A stretch of 64,000 nt of DNA, taken from Flavobacterium flevense (GTDB lineage Bacteria > Bacteroidota > Bacteroidia > Flavobacteriales > Flavobacteriaceae). The translations under genes and the position numbers were made by a program. The stretch is taken from positions 124,001 to 188,000 of the forward strand of contig NZ_FRCC01000005.1 of NCBI RefSeq assembly GCF_900142775.1. Direction: 5' to 3'. The stretch's first letter is position 1; each line of letters opens with the position of its first letter. The notes below the pieces were generated by a model. The model was not told the origin of the DNA, made no database searches, and saw only the letters and a list, made by a program, of their open reading frames with translations. Positions 38,041-46,209 of this stretch are shown here, in pieces.

Positions 38041-38339
38041 TGAGAAGACTAAACTATATAATTTTTTAGGAATCTTTTTTGCGTACAAAGATAAAATTAA
38101 AATAGTATTAAACCTAGCAAATCAAAGGGAAGAGCCTATAAATTAACAACTTTTAGGTATTTATTTTCCGCTGCTAATTCTATATTCAATTTTGATAAAA
38201 TTTACAAAGAACAAAACACCCTTTTTTAACAAAATCAGCCTTATTTTCTCCCTCAGATGTATATAAATACCTGAAAATTTCATCAATATTTTTTGTTCCT
38301 TTGCAATTATCAATTTATCACTTGTATTTTTTATATCAA
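38041..38339. other. AT-rich spacer upstream of the ABC transporter and Sua5 genes
   Basis: About 300 bp of AT-rich sequence between the two divergent starts. No gene or repeat was seen. TTTG words at 38292 and 38300 could be part of a promoter for the Sua5-type gene, but no -7/-33 pair of good spacing could be fixed. Confidence 0.5.
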
Positions 38340-38909
38340 ATGGAAAATCTAAACGAAGAAGTTCATAAAGCTTTTGAAATAATTAAAGAAGGCGGAATCA
38401 TCCTTTATCCCACCGACACTGTTTGGGGAATAGGTTGTGATGCTACAAACCCCGATGCTATTGCAAAAATTTATGCTTTAAAACAACGGGAAGAAACCAA
38501 AAGCATGATTGTTTTGATGAATGGCGAAAAAATGCTGTACAACGTTTTTAAAGAAATTCCTGAAGTGGCATGGCAAATCATGGATTTATCTGAAAAACCT
38601 ACGACACTAATCCTGGACAACCCAAGAAATGTTGCTCCAAATATCATTGCACCTGACAAAACCCTGGGAATCAGACTAATTAAAGAGCCTTTTTGTTTTA
38701 AATTACTGGAACGAATGAAGAAACCCTTAGTATCCACTTCGGCTAATATTTCAGGTCAGCCCACTCCAAAAAGTTTCAAAGAAATCAGTCCCGAAATTAT
38801 AAAAGGCGTGGACTATGTTGTAAATTTGCATCGCGAAAAAATTTGCCAGAACCCGTCAACAATTATTAAATTGACTAATGATTCTCAGGTAAAAGTGATA
38901 CGGAAATAA
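38340..38909 (+). CDS. L-threonylcarbamoyladenylate synthase (Sua5/YciO/YrdC family)
   Basis: A 189-residue YrdC-domain protein, the enzyme type that makes threonylcarbamoyl-AMP for the t6A modification of tRNA. Motifs: ILYPTDTVWGIGCDA near the start, IYALKQREETKSMIVLM with the KR-like dipeptide region, and STSANISGQPTPKS near residue 135. It lacks the extra Sua5 domain, like E. coli TsaC. YciO-type paralogues have no proven activity, so the name is not certain. The ATG giving MENLNEEVHK is used; a TTG 13 codons earlier gives an implausible Tyr/Leu-rich leader. It ends four bases before the inverted-repeat cassette. Confidence 0.85.
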   Translation: MENLNEEVHKAFEIIKEGGIILYPTDTVWGIGCDATNPDAIAKIYALKQREETKSMIVLMNGEKMLYNVFKEIPEVAWQIMDLSEKPTTLILDNPRNVAPNIIAPDKTLGIRLIKEPFCFKLLERMKKPLVSTSANISGQPTPKSFKEISPEIIKGVDYVVNLHREKICQNPSTIIKLTNDSQVKVIRK

Positions 38910-38913
38910 ATAT

Positions 38914-38934
38914 TTACCGCAAATTCGCAAATTA
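38914..38934 (+). repeat. Left inverted repeat of the GxxExxY cassette
   Basis: A 21-bp sequence whose exact reverse complement lies at 39330-39350. It shares the GCAAA/TTTGC core words with the solo repeat near 10.53 kb. Confidence 0.85.
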
Positions 38935-38945
38935 TTTTTACTCGT

Positions 38946-39332
38946 ATGGAAGAAAAATACATTTACAAGGAAGAAAATTACAAAATAGTAGGCATTCTAT
39001 TTGAAGTACATAAAAATTTGGGGAAAGGATTTTCTGAAATTGTATATAAGGATGCTATCGAATATGAATTCCTAAAACAAAATATTCCATTTCAACGAGA
39101 AAAAGAGTTTTCAGTTAAATATAAAGACACGACTTTAAAACATAAATTTTATGCAGATTTTGTAGTTTATGATAAAATTATTCTTGAAATAAAAACTGTT
39201 GATTGTTTCAACAACAGTCATTACAATCAGTGTTTAAACTACCTCAAAATCTCTAAAAACAAATTAGCAATACTTGCCAATTTCAACTTAATATCATTAG
39301 AATATAAACGTATTATAGATTCAAAAAATTAA
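38946..39332 (+). CDS. GxxExxY protein (putative PD-(D/E)XK nuclease)
   Basis: A 128-residue protein of the GxxExxY family. The naming motif appears as GFSEIVY at about 28-34, and the nuclease-like core reads FYADFVVYDKIILEIKTVD, with Asp, Glu and Lys spaced as in PD-(D/E)XK folds, near residues 72-90. NQCLNYLKIS closes the conserved part. Function is unknown. Such genes are scattered in Bacteroidetes genomes. This copy is the only cargo of an inverted-repeat cassette between sua5-type and cca genes and has no visible promoter of its own. Confidence 0.87.
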   Translation: MEEKYIYKEENYKIVGILFEVHKNLGKGFSEIVYKDAIEYEFLKQNIPFQREKEFSVKYKDTTLKHKFYADFVVYDKIILEIKTVDCFNNSHYNQCLNYLKISKNKLAILANFNLISLEYKRIIDSKN

Positions 39333-39350
39333 TTTGCGAATTTGCGGTAA
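39330..39350 (-). repeat. Right inverted repeat of the GxxExxY cassette
   Basis: Exact reverse complement of 38914-38934. It includes the stop codon of the GxxExxY gene and ends six bases before the cca start. Confidence 0.85.
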
Positions 39351-39356
39351 TCCATT

Positions 39357-40778
39357 ATGAACTACAAATCATCTCTACATAATCCAATTTTCGAAGTTAT
39401 TTCTCAAGCATCCAAAGCGCTTAACGTGGACAGCTATGTCATAGGCGGTTTTGTGAGGGATTTAATTTTAGGACGGGATTTTAAAAAAGACATCGATATT
39501 GTTGCTGTAGGCAGCGGAATCGAACTGGCCTTAAAAGTATCTGAATTACTCCCTAAAAAACCAAAAGTTCAGGTTTTTAAGACCTACGGAACTGCCATGC
39601 TGCGATTTGAAGACACCGAAATCGAATTTGTAGGTGCCCGAAAAGAATCTTATACACACGACAGCAGAAACCCTGTTGTAGAAAACGGAACGCTGGAAGA
39701 CGATCAAAACCGACGTGATTTTACCATTAACGCATTAGCATTATCATTAAGTGAAAACAATTTTGGTGAATTGCTGGATCCTTTTAATGGTTTGCAGGAC
39801 ATAGAAAATAAAATTCTGAAAACCCCATTAGATCCGGACATTACTTTTTCTGATGATCCGCTCCGAATGATGCGGGCCATCCGGTTTGCCACACAATTAA
39901 ATTTTGAAATTGAGAAAAATTCGCTTCAGTCTATCACAAAAAATGCGGAGCGTATCAAAATCATTTCCGGTGAACGAATTGTTGATGAACTGAACAAAAT
40001 TCTGGCTACAGATAAGCCTTCAATTGGTTTTTTACATTTATACAAAACAGGCCTTTTAGATTTGTTAATCCCGGAATTAACAGCATTAAATCAGGTAGAA
40101 GAAATTGAAGGACAAACCCATAAAAACAATTTTTATCACACACTTGAAGTGGTAGATAATATTTGTCCAAATACGGATGATGTCTGGTTACGATGGGCGG
40201 CATTATTACACGATATTGGAAAAGCACCTACCAAACGTTTCAATAAAAAACAAGGCTGGACTTTTCACGGTCACGAGTTTTTAGGCGGAAAAATGGTCAA
40301 AAAACTCTTTGAACGCCTGCACATGCCTTTGAATCAAAAAATGAAATTTGTTCAAAAAATGGTAGTTATGAGTTCGCGTCCTATTGTTTTATCTCAGGAT
40401 CTTGTAACCGATTCCGCTGTTCGCAGACTGGTTTTTGATGCAGGTGAAGATGTTGAAAATTTGATGACACTTTGCGAAGCAGACATTACCACTAAGAACC
40501 CGGCAAAATTCAAGAAATACCATAAAAACTTTGAGATTGTTCGAAAGAAAATCGTTGAAGTTGAAGAGAAAGATTCTATTCGGAATTTCCAACCACCTAT
40601 TTCGGGCGAAGAAATTATGGAGATCTTTAATTTAAAACCTTCCCGAGAAATTGGTGTTTTAAAAGAAGCAGTTAAAGAAGCAATTTTAGAAGGTGAGATT
40701 CCAAATGAATACGAAGCGGCTTATGAATTTGTGATCAAAAGAGCTAAGAAACTGGGATTAGAAAAAATTACAAAATAA
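39357..40778 (+). CDS. cca: CCA tRNA nucleotidyltransferase with HD domain
   Basis: A 473-residue class-II tRNA nucleotidyltransferase/poly(A)-polymerase-family enzyme that adds or repairs the CCA end of tRNA. The head domain has [20 protein letters not shown] with the metal-binding Asp pair, then the [11 protein letters not shown] and RFATQLNF motifs. A C-terminal HD domain follows ([24 protein letters not shown]), usual for this class. The gene starts right after the cassette; its native promoter or read-through from the Sua5-type gene would pass through the element. Confidence 0.93.
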   Translation: MNYKSSLHNPIFEVISQASKALNVDSYVIGGFVRDLILGRDFKKDIDIVAVGSGIELALKVSELLPKKPKVQVFKTYGTAMLRFEDTEIEFVGARKESYTHDSRNPVVENGTLEDDQNRRDFTINALALSLSENNFGELLDPFNGLQDIENKILKTPLDPDITFSDDPLRMMRAIRFATQLNFEIEKNSLQSITKNAERIKIISGERIVDELNKILATDKPSIGFLHLYKTGLLDLLIPELTALNQVEEIEGQTHKNNFYHTLEVVDNICPNTDDVWLRWAALLHDIGKAPTKRFNKKQGWTFHGHEFLGGKMVKKLFERLHMPLNQKMKFVQKMVVMSSRPIVLSQDLVTDSAVRRLVFDAGEDVENLMTLCEADITTKNPAKFKKYHKNFEIVRKKIVEVEEKDSIRNFQPPISGEEIMEIFNLKPSREIGVLKEAVKEAILEGEIPNEYEAAYEFVIKRAKKLGLEKITK

Positions 40779-40864
40779 CTAAATCATAAAGTTCGAAAAT
40801 AAAAAATCATTAAGTTCGTTTACAAATAGACAAAACCCTAATGTTCTAAAATAAAGAATACAAA

Positions 40865-41887
40865 ATGAAAAAAGAGAATAAACCCGTTATTATCTGGCTA
40901 CTTTCAGGCTGTGTGTTAATTTTTATAATGGTCATAGTAGGCGGTATCACCAGATTGACTAATTCCGGTTTATCCATGACCGACTGGCATTTGATCACGG
41001 ATACACTTCCTCCGCTTACGGAAGCTAAATGGCATGAAGCTTTCGAGCAATACAAGAAATTTCCTGAATATCAAAAAATCAACATACACAATGATTTCAC
41101 CATTGATGATTACAAGTACATCTATTTCTGGGAGTGGTTTCACCGTTTTATAGGTCGTGCTATCGGGATGGTATTTATCATTCCTTTTATTTATTTTTTA
41201 ATTCGAAGAAAACTGGACAAGAGTACTATAAAAAAATGCATTATTCTGCTGTTATTGGGAGGATTGCAAGGCTTTTTTGGATGGTTTATGGTAAAAAGCG
41301 GATTAATAGACAATCCTGATGTAAGCCATTTCAGACTTGCTTTACATCTTACCACTGCTTTTATTACATTTGCTTATACCTTTTGGGTAGCCTTAGATTT
41401 GATTTATCCTGTAAAGAGAAATATAGAAAAATCATTACGTAAAATAGCCCGCTATGCGATGTTTTTTCTGTTATTGCAAATTATCTACGGCGGTTTTGTT
41501 GCAGGATTAAATGCAGGATTAATTCACAATCACTGGCCATTGATGAGTGATGGACAATTCATACATGAGAGTGTTTTTCTGGAGCAGGACAGCCTTCTTT
41601 TAAGTTTCACCGAAGGCAAGAGTGGCGTACAATTCATTCACAGAACCCTAGCTTATGTGGTGGTAGGAATGATGCTGTATTTATATATCGAAAGCAAAAA
41701 ATATATTTTAGATTTCAATCAGAAAAAAGGAATTCTGACATTAGTTTTTCTTGTTTTTGTACAATTTGCCCTGGGAGTATTTACTTTACTTTACGGAGTA
41801 CCTTTATGGCTGGGATTAATTCATCAGGTAAATGCTTTTTTCCTGTTATTAGCCATGACCTATACTTTGCACAGATTGTCTAAGTAA
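40865..41887 (+). CDS. ctaA: Heme A synthase (COX15/CtaA family)
   Basis: Inner-membrane protein of 340 residues with eight hydrophobic segments that oxidises heme O to heme A for cytochrome oxidase. Family landmarks are the early GGITRLTNSGLSMTDWH, EFKYIYFWEWFHR-like (here DDYKYIYFWEWFHRFIGR) and the histidines in RLALHLTTAF, LIHNHWPLM and VQFIHRTLAY that bind heme. The start ATG follows a pair of near-identical 13-bp repeats (ATCATAAAGTTCG and ATCATTAAGTTCG) in the preceding spacer. Confidence 0.93.
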   Translation: MKKENKPVIIWLLSGCVLIFIMVIVGGITRLTNSGLSMTDWHLITDTLPPLTEAKWHEAFEQYKKFPEYQKINIHNDFTIDDYKYIYFWEWFHRFIGRAIGMVFIIPFIYFLIRRKLDKSTIKKCIILLLLGGLQGFFGWFMVKSGLIDNPDVSHFRLALHLTTAFITFAYTFWVALDLIYPVKRNIEKSLRKIARYAMFFLLLQIIYGGFVAGLNAGLIHNHWPLMSDGQFIHESVFLEQDSLLLSFTEGKSGVQFIHRTLAYVVVGMMLYLYIESKKYILDFNQKKGILTLVFLVFVQFALGVFTLLYGVPLWLGLIHQVNAFFLLLAMTYTLHRLSK

Positions 41888-41945
41888 TCAAAATAAACTA
41901 TATTTACATGGACTATATTGTCGCATCTTCTGTTCCTTTTTTATA

Positions 41946-42716
41946 ATGTCTAAACTTGCTGCACATGATAAATTTTTAGATTTATCCGATTACGGAAGGC
42001 CTTTGGGAAAATTAATAGCCAATTCATTAAAAAATACCCGGTTTACCCCTATTCATGTCACACTTTTGTTTGGCATTTCAGGGATTGTGGGTATTTATTG
42101 CATTTGGAGTAATCATTATGTATGGGCGGGATTTTTTATACTTTTAAAATCTATTATTGATGCAGCCGACGGGGAATTAGCCCGCATAAAAAACACACCG
42201 TCCTACAGCGGAAGATATCTGGATAGTATTTTTGACATCATCCTTAACTTTTTATTTTTTCTGACTATTTGCTACGTTTCTGCCACCTCATTATGGTTGA
42301 CCTTATTGTCTTTTTGCTGCATTCAGTTACAGGGCACTTTATACAATTATTACTATGTCATTTTAAGAACCAAGTCCATTGGTGGCGATTCAACGAGTAA
42401 AATTTTCGAATATAAATCTCCTAAGGCACTTCCGGGAGAAAGCCAGAAAGCAGTTGATTTTCTTTTCCGGATTTATACGATGGTCTATGGTATTTTTGAT
42501 AAAATCATCCACACTTTAGACCCTGAAGCTTATAAAGTAAAAACATTTCCTAACTGGTTCATGACCTTTCTTTCACTGTACGGCTTAGGGTTTCAATTAT
42601 TACTGATTGCCGTATTACTGCCCTTAGGCTGGATAGAAATAATCATTCCCTTTTTTATTAGCTATTCCTTATTGATTTTTGTTTTAATAGGAATCCGCAG
42701 AATTTACATTAAATAA
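41946..42716 (+). CDS. CDP-alcohol phosphatidyltransferase family protein
   Basis: A 256-residue inner-membrane enzyme with the full signature DG-x2-AR-x8-G-x3-D-x3-D (DGELARIKN, then GRYLDSIFD) near residue 78-100 and about six membrane segments. The family joins CDP-linked lipid or polyol head groups to an alcohol acceptor; the substrates here are unknown. The spacing after ctaA is about 58 bp. The gene ends in a strong hairpin that also serves the opposing thioredoxin-like operon. Confidence 0.85.
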   Translation: MSKLAAHDKFLDLSDYGRPLGKLIANSLKNTRFTPIHVTLLFGISGIVGIYCIWSNHYVWAGFFILLKSIIDAADGELARIKNTPSYSGRYLDSIFDIILNFLFFLTICYVSATSLWLTLLSFCCIQLQGTLYNYYYVILRTKSIGGDSTSKIFEYKSPKALPGESQKAVDFLFRIYTMVYGIFDKIIHTLDPEAYKVKTFPNWFMTFLSLYGLGFQLLLIAVLLPLGWIEIIIPFFISYSLLIFVLIGIRRIYIK

Positions 42717-42752
42717 AAAAAGAGTAAAAACGGCTTGTTTTTACTCTTTTTT
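42716..42752. terminator. Shared bidirectional terminator
   Basis: A perfect 16-bp stem (42716-42731 with 42737-42752), a 5-base loop, and A/T tracts on both sides, between convergent genes. The stop codon of the phosphatidyltransferase overlaps its start. Confidence 0.9.
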
Positions 42753-42774
42753 CCATAAAATATTACTTAACGTA

Positions 42775-43380
42775 TTATTTTTTCGTTTTAATCGTACAGC
42801 CAATAGCTTTTGTTAGTTCCGGTGATGGTGTTTCTCCTTTTTCTAATGCAGCAATCGCATTTTCAAGGTATTTTTCTTTTACATCAGTTGCACTATCCAC
42901 ATTATCATCTATCGCTCCAATGTATTTTACCACACGGTTTTTATCCAATAAAAAAGCATGAGGCGTTTTAGTAGCACCATATTGCGGATAAATCTTCTGT
43001 CCCTCATCAAACAGATAAGGAAACGCAAATCCTTTCTCTTTAGCCCTTACTTTCATTAATTCGAAGCTATCTTCCGGTTGCACGGCAGGATCATTCGGAT
43101 TAATTGCAAGCAAAATATAGCCTTTTGATTTGTATTTTTTAGCCAAATCATTAATTCTGTCTTCATACTTTACAGCAAAAGGACAATGATTACAGGTGAA
43201 AACCACTATATACCCTTTGGCATTTTTATAATCAGCCATGCTATACATTTTTCCATCTACAGATTTTAACTTAAAATCAGTAGCGGTATCCCCAATTTTA
43301 TAGGAGGAAGGCGCATTTGAGGTAAAAGCTGCCAGACAAAAGACAGCAACAAATAACAAAACAGGAGATAAAATTTTCAT
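42775..43380 (-). CDS. Secreted thioredoxin-like (redoxin) protein
   Basis: A 201-residue exported thioredoxin-fold protein of the AhpC/TSA-redoxin type. Residues 1-22 form a signal peptide. The active-site region is FTCNHCPFAVKYEDRI with a CxxC pair (Cys-Asn-His-Cys), followed by the family's LAINPNDPAVQPEDS, KGFAFPYLFDEGQ and TPHAFLLDKN with the cis-Pro. A resolving peroxidase function is possible, but the CNHC motif suits a thiol-disulfide enzyme. It is 11 bp downstream of the TlpA-like gene and shares an operon with it. Confidence 0.88.
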   Translation of the reverse strand: MKILSPVLLFVAVFCLAAFTSNAPSSYKIGDTATDFKLKSVDGKMYSMADYKNAKGYIVVFTCNHCPFAVKYEDRINDLAKKYKSKGYILLAINPNDPAVQPEDSFELMKVRAKEKGFAFPYLFDEGQKIYPQYGATKTPHAFLLDKNRVVKYIGAIDDNVDSATDVKEKYLENAIAALEKGETPSPELTKAIGCTIKTKK

Positions 43381-43391
43381 AGTTAATATTG

Positions 43392-43868
43392 TTAATTAAT
43401 ATTCGAATTCACAAATTGGTCTAATTCTTCATAGCTGGTAAACATCTTTTCTACAAATACTTTTTTACCATTTTTTATAATTAAAGTTGCCGGAATAGAA
43501 CCCGACCAGTCTTTATCTACGGTAGGCAACCAGGAATTATAATCCTTATCAGTAAGTAAAACCACTTCTGATTTTATGTTCTTCTTTTTTATAAAAGGTA
43601 ATAATTTTGCCTCATACTGATCTTTAAAATCCAGGCTGACAAGTACTACTTTTACCTTTTTATTTTCTGAATTGAGTTGTTCAAAATGGGGTAATTCTTT
43701 CACACATGGAGCACACCAGGTAGCCCAAAAGTTCACCACATAAGTTGTGTTTTCATCATTCAAGACTGTCTTTTCAATATCAGCATAACGATCAAAAACA
43801 GCCACTTTTTGAGCCTGAATCTGAACAGAAAAAAGAAACATAAAAGCTCCTAAAATATACCATTTCAT
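43392..43868 (-). CDS. TlpA-like thioredoxin
   Basis: A 158-residue exported thioredoxin with a signal peptide (residues 1-19, ending IQA-Q) and the active site WATWCAPCVKELPHF. The C-terminal cis-Pro loop reads GSIPATLIIK. TlpA/ResA proteins reduce disulfides in the periplasm, for example during cytochrome maturation. It is the first gene of a two-gene operon with the redoxin and faces the 1.17-kb desert. Confidence 0.88.
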   Translation of the reverse strand: MKWYILGAFMFLFSVQIQAQKVAVFDRYADIEKTVLNDENTTYVVNFWATWCAPCVKELPHFEQLNSENKKVKVVLVSLDFKDQYEAKLLPFIKKKNIKSEVVLLTDKDYNSWLPTVDKDWSGSIPATLIIKNGKKVFVEKMFTSYEELDQFVNSNIN

Positions 43869-45042
43869 ATTAGTTATTTTTTAAATTATCAATCGAACGA
43901 ATTTACAATCTTTAAACTGTTTTCCTTTCTCTATTAACATAAAATTATTACTCGAAGCATCCGGAAAAAGCTTCTCGGTTCATCAAAAAAAGAGCCTCAT
44001 CCGGAGTAAAAAAAACACCTTTTTTTCTTTCTAAAAACAGTCCGAAAAAAATGCAAAAAAAATGATTTTTTCAGCCCCCTTTTTAAGCTGAATTAAGGGC
44101 TAAAAAACCTACTTAAATTACACTCGAAAAACCACTAAAAAAACCTTCTGAAAAGCAGCAAAAATCCTTCCTGATTTTACTGCTTTTTACACTAGATTTA
44201 AAACAGAAAAGATTCTAAAATTTGAGTCTGAAAATAATTTCCTGAACTCAAAACTAAATTTTAATTCCAATATTTTTTCTCCAAAAAAAATTAATCTCAT
44301 TTTTAGCAAGAAAGAAAATAACGCTTTTCAGAATCCAAAATTGGTTTAAAAATAAAGTTGTAAAAACGTTTTTTAAACGAACTAATAATTATATTTTTAC
44401 CAAACATAACTGCAAAAATAAATTAAAAATAATTTTGTCTCAAAAAATCAAAATCCTTAATAAAACGGAGATAAAATCAGTTATAAATCACCTAAATTCA
44501 TTAAAAAAGCACTATAGAAATAATCTATAACTACAATTTAAAAAATTATATTCCAGTACATTAAAAATAATTACCTAAACAAAAAAGTTAAGCAACTGAT
44601 TTTTAATTAACATCACACTTAATCCTATCCAAAAAACTAAAAACCTCAACAAAAACAAATAAATTAAAAACAATAATTACATTTACCTAAATAATTACTT
44701 TAAATAAAAAACAATCAAAAAAACACCCCTTTTTAGCACCTGAGAAGGCATCAAAAAAACACCTTTCCATTACCTTCAAATTGAATTTCGAAAAACAGCT
44801 TTGTCTTCCTCTCTACTTCTTCACCCAAATAATCATAACAAAAAGATCGCTGTTTTGCATTTTTAATCTATATTTACAAGTAGCAAAAACCGAAGAAAAA
44901 AAAGCAGCTTTACTCTCCCCTTTTCAGCTGAACTTATCACCAAAAAACAACAAATAAAAATTCCTTTTTCCAACTTAAAAAAGGCTCAAAAAAGATTCAA
45001 ATAAACAGACTTAAAAATCACTAAAAAAACACCTCGAAAAAC
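43869..45042. other. 1.17-kb G-poor non-coding desert
   Basis: No gene, tRNA or terminator is visible in this 1,174-bp gap. On the plus strand it is extremely poor in G: I count about 82 G in the central 1,080 bases, with C clearly more frequent and A dominant. The word A7-CACC recurs: AAAAAAAACACCTTTTTTT (44008), AAAAAAACACCCCTTTTTA (44717), AAAAAAACACCTTT (44753) and AAAAAAACACCTCG (45023, 8 bp before the next gene). CTCGAAAAAC also occurs twice (near 44122 and 45033). Possible roles are a long A-rich leader, a nucleoid-binding site or an unexpressed relic. Confidence 0.7.
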
Positions 45043-45603
45043 ATGAAAACGGAGAAAGAAAAAATGATTGACGGAGACTATTATTTAGCAGGCGATACTA
45101 CCCTAGTAAAAGACCGAAGAAGAGCTAAAAATTTATTACATCGATTGAACGTAACCGAATACCGATTGACTAAAAAAGCGAAAGAAATTTTAAAAGAACT
45201 GATCCCAAATGCCGGTCCCAATTTATATATCGAACCACCTTTTCATTGCGATTATGGATACAATATTATTTGTGGAGAGAACGTCTATTTTAATGTCAAT
45301 TGTGTGGTGCTGGATTGCAGTACAGTCACCATTGGTTCCAATGTTTTTTTCGCGCCTGCTGTTCAGCTTTACACCGCCACTCACCCGCTCGATGCCGAAC
45401 TTAGAAAAACACTTGAAAATGCATTACCTATAACCATAGGAGACGATTGCTGGATAGGTGGCAATTCGGTAATTTGTCCCGGAGTGACTATTGGAAAAGG
45501 ATGCGTCATCGGAGCCGGTTCAGTTGTAACTAAAAACATTCCTGACAATTCACTTGCTGTTGGCAATCCCGCTAAAGTAATTCGAAAATTAAATCAAGAT
45601 TAA
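45043..45603 (+). CDS. Sugar O-acetyltransferase (maltose/galactoside acetyltransferase-like)
   Basis: A 186-residue left-handed beta-helix acetyltransferase of the NodL/LacA/Maa family. The N-terminal MIDGDYYLAGDTTLVKDR, PPFHCDYGYNI, the catalytic-histidine stretch LYTATHPLDAE, and the closing GDDCWIGGNSVICPGVTIGKGCVIGAGSVV repeats are all typical. It transfers acetyl from acetyl-CoA to a sugar hydroxyl; the acceptor is unknown. It lies at the right edge of the G-poor desert, with an A7-CACC word just before the ATG, and 17 bp before the VOC gene. Confidence 0.92.
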   Translation: MKTEKEKMIDGDYYLAGDTTLVKDRRRAKNLLHRLNVTEYRLTKKAKEILKELIPNAGPNLYIEPPFHCDYGYNIICGENVYFNVNCVVLDCSTVTIGSNVFFAPAVQLYTATHPLDAELRKTLENALPITIGDDCWIGGNSVICPGVTIGKGCVIGAGSVVTKNIPDNSLAVGNPAKVIRKLNQD

Positions 45604-45620
45604 TCTAGCCATTTCAAAAA

Positions 45621-46010
45621 ATGATTCAACTAAAACACATTCACCATATCGCCATCATTTGTTCGGACTACGAAAAATCGAAACGGTTTTACACTGAAAT
45701 ACTCGGACTGGAAATTGTTCGTGAAGTATATCGCAAAGAACGAAAATCCTACAAACTGGATTTAGCTTTATCAGGAAATTATTGCATCGAATTATTCTCT
45801 TTCCCTAATCCTCCCGAAAGACCTTCCAGACCAGAAGCGCAAGGATTACGTCATTTGGCTTTTGCCGTTGAAAACCTAGACCAAACTGTTTCTTTTTTAA
45901 ATTCGAAAAACATTGACGCAGAACCCATTCGCGTAGATGAATTTACCGGTAAACGATTTACATTCATTGCTGATCCTGATAATTTACCTATTGAATTCTA
46001 CGAACTTTAA
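45621..46010 (+). CDS. VOC-family protein (glyoxalase/bleomycin-resistance fold)
   Basis: A 129-residue vicinal-oxygen-chelate protein of the YaeR/SMU1112c type. HIHHIAIICSDYEKSKRFYTEILGLE at the start, CIELFSFPN near residue 56, LRHLAFAVENLD and FIADPDNLPIEFYEL with the metal-ligand Glu at the end form the usual two beta-alpha-beta-beta-beta modules. The possible metal ligands are His, Glu, His and Glu. Substrate unknown. It probably shares a transcript with the acetyltransferase gene. Confidence 0.88.
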   Translation: MIQLKHIHHIAIICSDYEKSKRFYTEILGLEIVREVYRKERKSYKLDLALSGNYCIELFSFPNPPERPSRPEAQGLRHLAFAVENLDQTVSFLNSKNIDAEPIRVDEFTGKRFTFIADPDNLPIEFYEL

Positions 46011-46178
46011 TTTCTTAATTTAATTCATTTCTAAACCTGAAAAAACTCCAATTAACAAACTCTCTCATTGTAAAATCTTATCATTGATACAAATCAAAGA
46101 AAAGATATCAGATGTTTTTCTATAGTTAAAAAAAACTTGTTTTTTGTTGCGAAAACGCAGGTTTTTGTTTTTTTTACA

Positions 46179-46186
46179 TAATTTTG
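46179..46186 (+). promoter_or_regulatory. -7 promoter box for the ClC gene
   Basis: TAATTTTG matches TAnnTTTG and lies 24 bp before the ATG of the ClC gene. Confidence 0.5.
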
Positions 46187-46209
46187 CCGTTCAATAAAGA
46201 TTTCAAGTA

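Larger units (their letters stand above)
38914..39350 (+). mobile_element. Inverted-repeat-bounded cassette carrying the GxxExxY gene
   Basis: A 437-bp unit is bounded by a perfect 21-bp inverted repeat: TTACCGCAAATTCGCAAATTA at 38914-38934 and its complement at 39330-39350. It contains only the GxxExxY gene, whose TAA stop falls inside the right repeat. It is wedged four bases after the Sua5-type gene and six bases before the cca ATG. No target-site duplication is seen and no transposase is present. The same repeat word recurs alone at 10.53 kb. If transcribed, its ends would pair into a long stem. Mobility is inferred, not shown. Confidence 0.65.
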
